Source: an uncultured Oscillibacter sp. (GTDB lineage: Bacteria; Bacillota; Clostridia; Oscillospirales; Oscillospiraceae). Taken from it: a stretch of DNA of 16,568 nt. Shown in pieces: positions 14,180-16,568 of this stretch. The stretch covers positions 1 through 16,568 of the forward strand of contig UQUC01000054.1 of assembly GCA_900544105.1 (NCBI GenBank), given 5' to 3'. The notes under the pieces are model-generated. The model made no database searches and was not told the DNA's origin. It saw only the letters and a program-made list of their open reading frames with translations. The translations under genes and the position numbers were made by a program. Each line of letters starts with the position of its first letter. Position 1 is the first letter of the stretch.

Positions 14180-15031
14180 TTGAAAAAACAACTGAGAAGC
14201 TATGGCATTATAACCGTGGGCTCTGTGATCTTCGCACTGTCCTTCGACTGGTTTTTTGCCGCTAACGCCGTGGGTATGGGCGGCATTACCGGCCTGGCCC
14301 AAGTGCTGAATGTCCTGTTTCCGGCACTTTCCGTGGGTATCGGCACGATCCTCTTGAATGTCCCGCTGTTTCTGGCCGGATGGAAGTTCATCGGCTTTCA
14401 TCTGCTGGCCTCGTCCCTGTTTTCCATGACGGTCAGCTCGCTGGCGATGGACGGTATCGCCCTTTTGTATACATTTTCCCCGATGGACCCCATGCTGGCC
14501 TCCGTCTGCGGCGGTGCTATGATGGGTGCGGGACTGGGCATCGTCTTTTCTCAGGGGGCTACCACCGGCGGCACGGACATCGTGGCCCGCCTGCTGAAGC
14601 TGAAATTTCCGTGGCTTCCTATGGGCAAGCTGATACTGATCCCGGATGGTGTGGTACTGGCATTGACGGCCATCGCCTTTCAGCGGTTGGAAACGGCTCT
14701 CTATGGCGCGGTGGCCCTGTATGTGTCCAGCAAGGTTATGGATACGGTCCTCTACGGCCTGAATGCTTCCAAGGTGGCCTATATCATCTCGAATCACTGG
14801 CAGAAGATCTCCGACGCTATTCTGGCCTATGACCGGGGCGTGACCATCCTCAACGCCACCGGCGCGTACAGCGGCAGCGAAAAGCACGTTTTGATGGTGG
14901 CCTTCCGCCAGCGGGAGATCGTGGAGATCAAGGAGATCGTCCATGAGGCGGACCCGGCGGCGTTTTTGATCGTCTGCGACGCCCATGACGTGCTGGGTGA
15001 GGGCTTCGGCGAGTATCAGAAGGAATTATAA
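14180..15031 (+). CDS. YitT-family membrane protein (DUF161/DUF2179)
   Basis: 283 aa. The start is TTG at 14180, supported by AGGGAG (14166-14171) eight bases before it; no in-frame ATG lies before the first membrane segment. Five or six hydrophobic segments occupy residues about 8-200, with the family-typical AANAVGMGGITGLA (28-40) and GIVFSQGATTGGTDIVARLL mid-protein. The last 60 residues (from GVTILNATGAYSG) form the soluble DUF2179 domain, which is alpha/beta and PII-like in known structures. YitT proteins are widespread in Firmicutes; the transported substrate or role is not established. It lies 43 bp after parC with no terminator between and is followed directly by the LUD gene, so read-through from parC is likely. 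Confidence 0.9.
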   Translation: MKKQLRSYGIITVGSVIFALSFDWFFAANAVGMGGITGLAQVLNVLFPALSVGIGTILLNVPLFLAGWKFIGFHLLASSLFSMTVSSLAMDGIALLYTFSPMDPMLASVCGGAMMGAGLGIVFSQGATTGGTDIVARLLKLKFPWLPMGKLILIPDGVVLALTAIAFQRLETALYGAVALYVSSKVMDTVLYGLNASKVAYIISNHWQKISDAILAYDRGVTILNATGAYSGSEKHVLMVAFRQREIVEIKEIVHEADPAAFLIVCDAHDVLGEGFGEYQKEL

Positions 15032-15044
15032 GGAGGCGGCTTCC

Positions 15045-15644
15045 ATGACGGATTTTACAACAGTCAAAAAGAATCTGGAGTCCAAGCGGTTCCATGTCAG
15101 CACGTTTTCCACGGCAGAAGAGGCCGCGGACTATCTGAACCGCTCCATTGACGGCGTCTCCGTGGGCATCGGCGGCTCCGTCACGGCGGAGCAGATGGGC
15201 CTTTACGAAAAGCTGTCCGGACACAACCGGGTGTTCTGGCACTGGCGTCCGGAGTCGGCGGAGGACCCCCGCAGAGAAGCTATGACGGCGGATATGTATA
15301 TCACCTCTGTCAACGGCATGGCGGAGACCGGCGAACTCATCAACATCGACGGCAATGGCAACCGGGTGGCGTCGTCCCTGTACGGGCACAAGAAGGTCTG
15401 GTTCATCGTGGGACGGAACAAGCTGGCCCCCACCTACGAGGAGGCCCTTTGGCGGGCGCGGAACATTGCTGCGCCGAAGAATGCTCAGCGGCTGGGGCGG
15501 AAAACGCCCTGTGCCATTCATGGCGACCGCTGCTATGACTGCAAGAGCCCGGAACGGATCTGCCGGGGCCTGGTGGTCCTGTGGGAGGCCGTAGCCAACA
15601 TGGAGATGGAAGTGGTCCTCATCGATCAGGATCTGGGCTATTAA
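15045..15644 (+). CDS. LUD-domain protein (LutC/YkgG-like) with four-cysteine motif
   Basis: 199 aa from ATG 15045. The site AAGGAGG (15030-15036) overlaps the stop of the YitT gene, so translation is probably coupled. It belongs to the LUD family (DUF162), whose best known members take part in lactate oxidation as LutB/LutC. Here the domain stands alone, with GIGGSVTAEQMGLYEKL near 41-57 and GNRVASSLYGHKKVWFIVGRNKL near 105-127. Near the C-terminus four cysteines (156, 163, 166, 173) form C-x6-C-x2-C-x6-C and could bind zinc or an iron-sulfur cluster. Stand-alone clostridial LUD proteins have no proven function, and no lutA or lutB is nearby, so I do not call it lactate utilisation. Confidence 0.85.
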   Translation: MTDFTTVKKNLESKRFHVSTFSTAEEAADYLNRSIDGVSVGIGGSVTAEQMGLYEKLSGHNRVFWHWRPESAEDPRREAMTADMYITSVNGMAETGELINIDGNGNRVASSLYGHKKVWFIVGRNKLAPTYEEALWRARNIAAPKNAQRLGRKTPCAIHGDRCYDCKSPERICRGLVVLWEAVANMEMEVVLIDQDLGY

Positions 15645-15669
15645 ACGATTTAAAAAAGGAGGGGCGCGA

Positions 15670-16413
15670 ATGAAGGCATATCGACTGGCGGCGGTGGTGC
15701 TGACACTGGGCCTGCTGACAGGCTGCGCCTCCCTTCTGGAACGCTCCTATACCGCGTCAGAGCCGCATAGCAGCAAGTTCTGGGAAAGTGAGGCCGCCGC
15801 TACCCTGCGGGCGGAAAACCGGCAGGATATGGTCAATGATCTGCTGATCCTCATTAGCCAGCACACGGAAACCGCATCGCTGCGGCTGTATAATTTCCCG
15901 GATGAACAAACTGCGTTGGAGGAATTGGAAAAGGCGGTGCAGGAGGTTCAGCAGGAGACTCCGCTGGGAGCCTATGCCGTGGAGTACATCACTTATATCA
16001 GCCAGCCTCAGCGGAGCTGCTTTGAGGCGGACTTTCAGATCGGCTATCGCCGCACGGCGGAGCAGATGCAGACCATCGTCAGCGCCTCCAGTGTCAGTGC
16101 GCTTGGTGATCTGCTGGAGGCGGCATTGGACGGTGACCGGACAGAGCTGGTGGTCCGCATGGGCTATTGGCAGGCCGACAGCCGGGAGAAGGTGGCGCAG
16201 GAGGTTCAGCAGGTGCGGCAGGAGCGGGGGATCCGGGAGGAAGCAGTCTGGATCGTCCATTACTATCCGGAAACCGACCCGGTGGGGATCATCGAATTCC
16301 TACTCAAGCCCACGGAAGAAGAAATTCAAGTGTATCAAGCAGAGCAGGCGGCTGCGGCGCAGCCGGTTGATCCGACTGGGTTGGAGGCATCTTCAACAGA
16401 GCTGGTTCCGTGA
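15670..16413 (+). CDS. Predicted lipoprotein of unknown function
   Basis: 247 aa. ATG 15670 follows AAAGGAGGGG (about 15656-15664), 25 bp after the LUD gene. The N-terminus is a lipoprotein signal: Lys2 and Arg5, a hydrophobic run, then the lipobox LTGC with Cys19 as the lipidated residue. The mature part is mainly charged and mixed alpha/beta in appearance. A Glu/Gln-rich helix runs through about 80-95 (EELEKAVQEVQQE) and a similar Gln-rich stretch near 175-190 (KVAQEVQQVRQERG). The tail after about 220 is Ala/Gln/Glu/Ser-rich and probably disordered. I do not recognise a family. The two halves each contain a Val-Gln-Gln helix followed by a Tyr-rich strand (VEYITYIS; VWIVHYYPE), which may reflect an internal duplication. 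It should be anchored on the outer face of the membrane. Confidence 0.75.
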   Translation: MKAYRLAAVVLTLGLLTGCASLLERSYTASEPHSSKFWESEAAATLRAENRQDMVNDLLILISQHTETASLRLYNFPDEQTALEELEKAVQEVQQETPLGAYAVEYITYISQPQRSCFEADFQIGYRRTAEQMQTIVSASSVSALGDLLEAALDGDRTELVVRMGYWQADSREKVAQEVQQVRQERGIREEAVWIVHYYPETDPVGIIEFLLKPTEEEIQVYQAEQAAAAQPVDPTGLEASSTELVP

Positions 16414-16465
16414 TAAGGCCTTCTGAAAGATGTCAAAAAAATGTTGAAAAAAATGTAAAAAATGC

Positions 16466-16494
16466 TTGACAGAACGAGGGGACTTTGCTATAAT
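16466..16494 (+). promoter_or_regulatory. Consensus sigma-A promoter of the tRNA-Gly gene
   Basis: TTGACA (16466-16471), exactly 17 bp, then TATAAT (16489-16494): a perfect consensus pair. Transcription would start only a few bases before the mature tRNA 5' end at 16507. A-rich runs upstream (16436-16460) could act as an UP element. Confidence 0.93.
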
Positions 16495-16506
16495 TCTTTT
16501 TGTTCC

Positions 16507-16568
16507 GCGGGCTTAGCTCATCTGGTAGAGCGCCACCTTGCCAAGGTGGAGGTAGCGAGTTCGAGCCT
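16507..16568 (+). tRNA. tRNA-Gly(GCC), 3' end cut by window edge
   Basis: Acceptor 5' strand GCGGGCT (16507-16513), D arm GCTC...GAGC (16516-16531), anticodon stem CCACC/GGTGG (16533-16537 and 16545-16549) around loop TTGCCAA with anticodon GCC at 16540-16542. The T arm begins GCGAG-TTCGAGC at 16555. The 3' half of the T stem and the acceptor 3' strand lie beyond the window. Confidence 0.95.

Overview
This 16.6 kb window is chromosomal DNA of a GC-rich, endospore-forming anaerobic Firmicute. It most resembles the clostridial Oscillospiraceae (Flavonifractor/Lawsonibacter-like gut bacteria). The assignment is an inference from a SpoVAC gene, low-GC-Gram-positive style ribosome binding sites and promoters, YitT and CmpB-like proteins, and a divergent second type IIA topoisomerase pair. 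No marker gene fixes the genus.

Layout. (1) 131-2426, minus strand: a CmpB-like membrane protein with a long coiled-coil tail, and the heme chaperone gene hemW. Divergent from them is a solitary spoVAC (2553-2990). (2) 3347-8665, plus strand: a compact catabolic operon with a LacI-type regulator, a LarA-like (nickel-pincer nucleotide type) racemase/epimerase, a GntP-family permease, and the small and large subunits of a UxaA-type sugar-acid dehydratase. It ends at a perfect intrinsic terminator (8700-8735). (3) 8736-9116: a regulatory gap with three DnaA-box-like nonamers, two near-identical palindromes and a good sigma-A promoter. (4) 9117-14136: a divergent topoisomerase IV/gyrase-like B and A pair, separated by 778 bp that hold a MITE-like element with about 66-bp inverted arms plus a string of small hairpins. 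(5) 14180-16413: a YitT-family membrane protein, a LUD-domain protein with a four-cysteine tail and an unrecognised lipoprotein, closely spaced behind parC. (6) A consensus promoter and the first 62 nt of tRNA-Gly(GCC) at the right edge.

How the genes may work together. The operon in (2) reads as a route for a hydroxy acid such as an aldonate. GntP would import it, the LarA-like enzyme would invert the hydroxyl carbon, the two-subunit dehydratase would make a 2-keto-3-deoxy acid, and the LacI protein would sense a substrate or intermediate. The kinase and aldolase needed afterwards, and the LarB/C/E cofactor-making genes, are not here and must be elsewhere if the model is right. This operon is the most interesting system in the window. 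The MITE-like element and the DnaA-box pattern around the topoisomerase genes come next.
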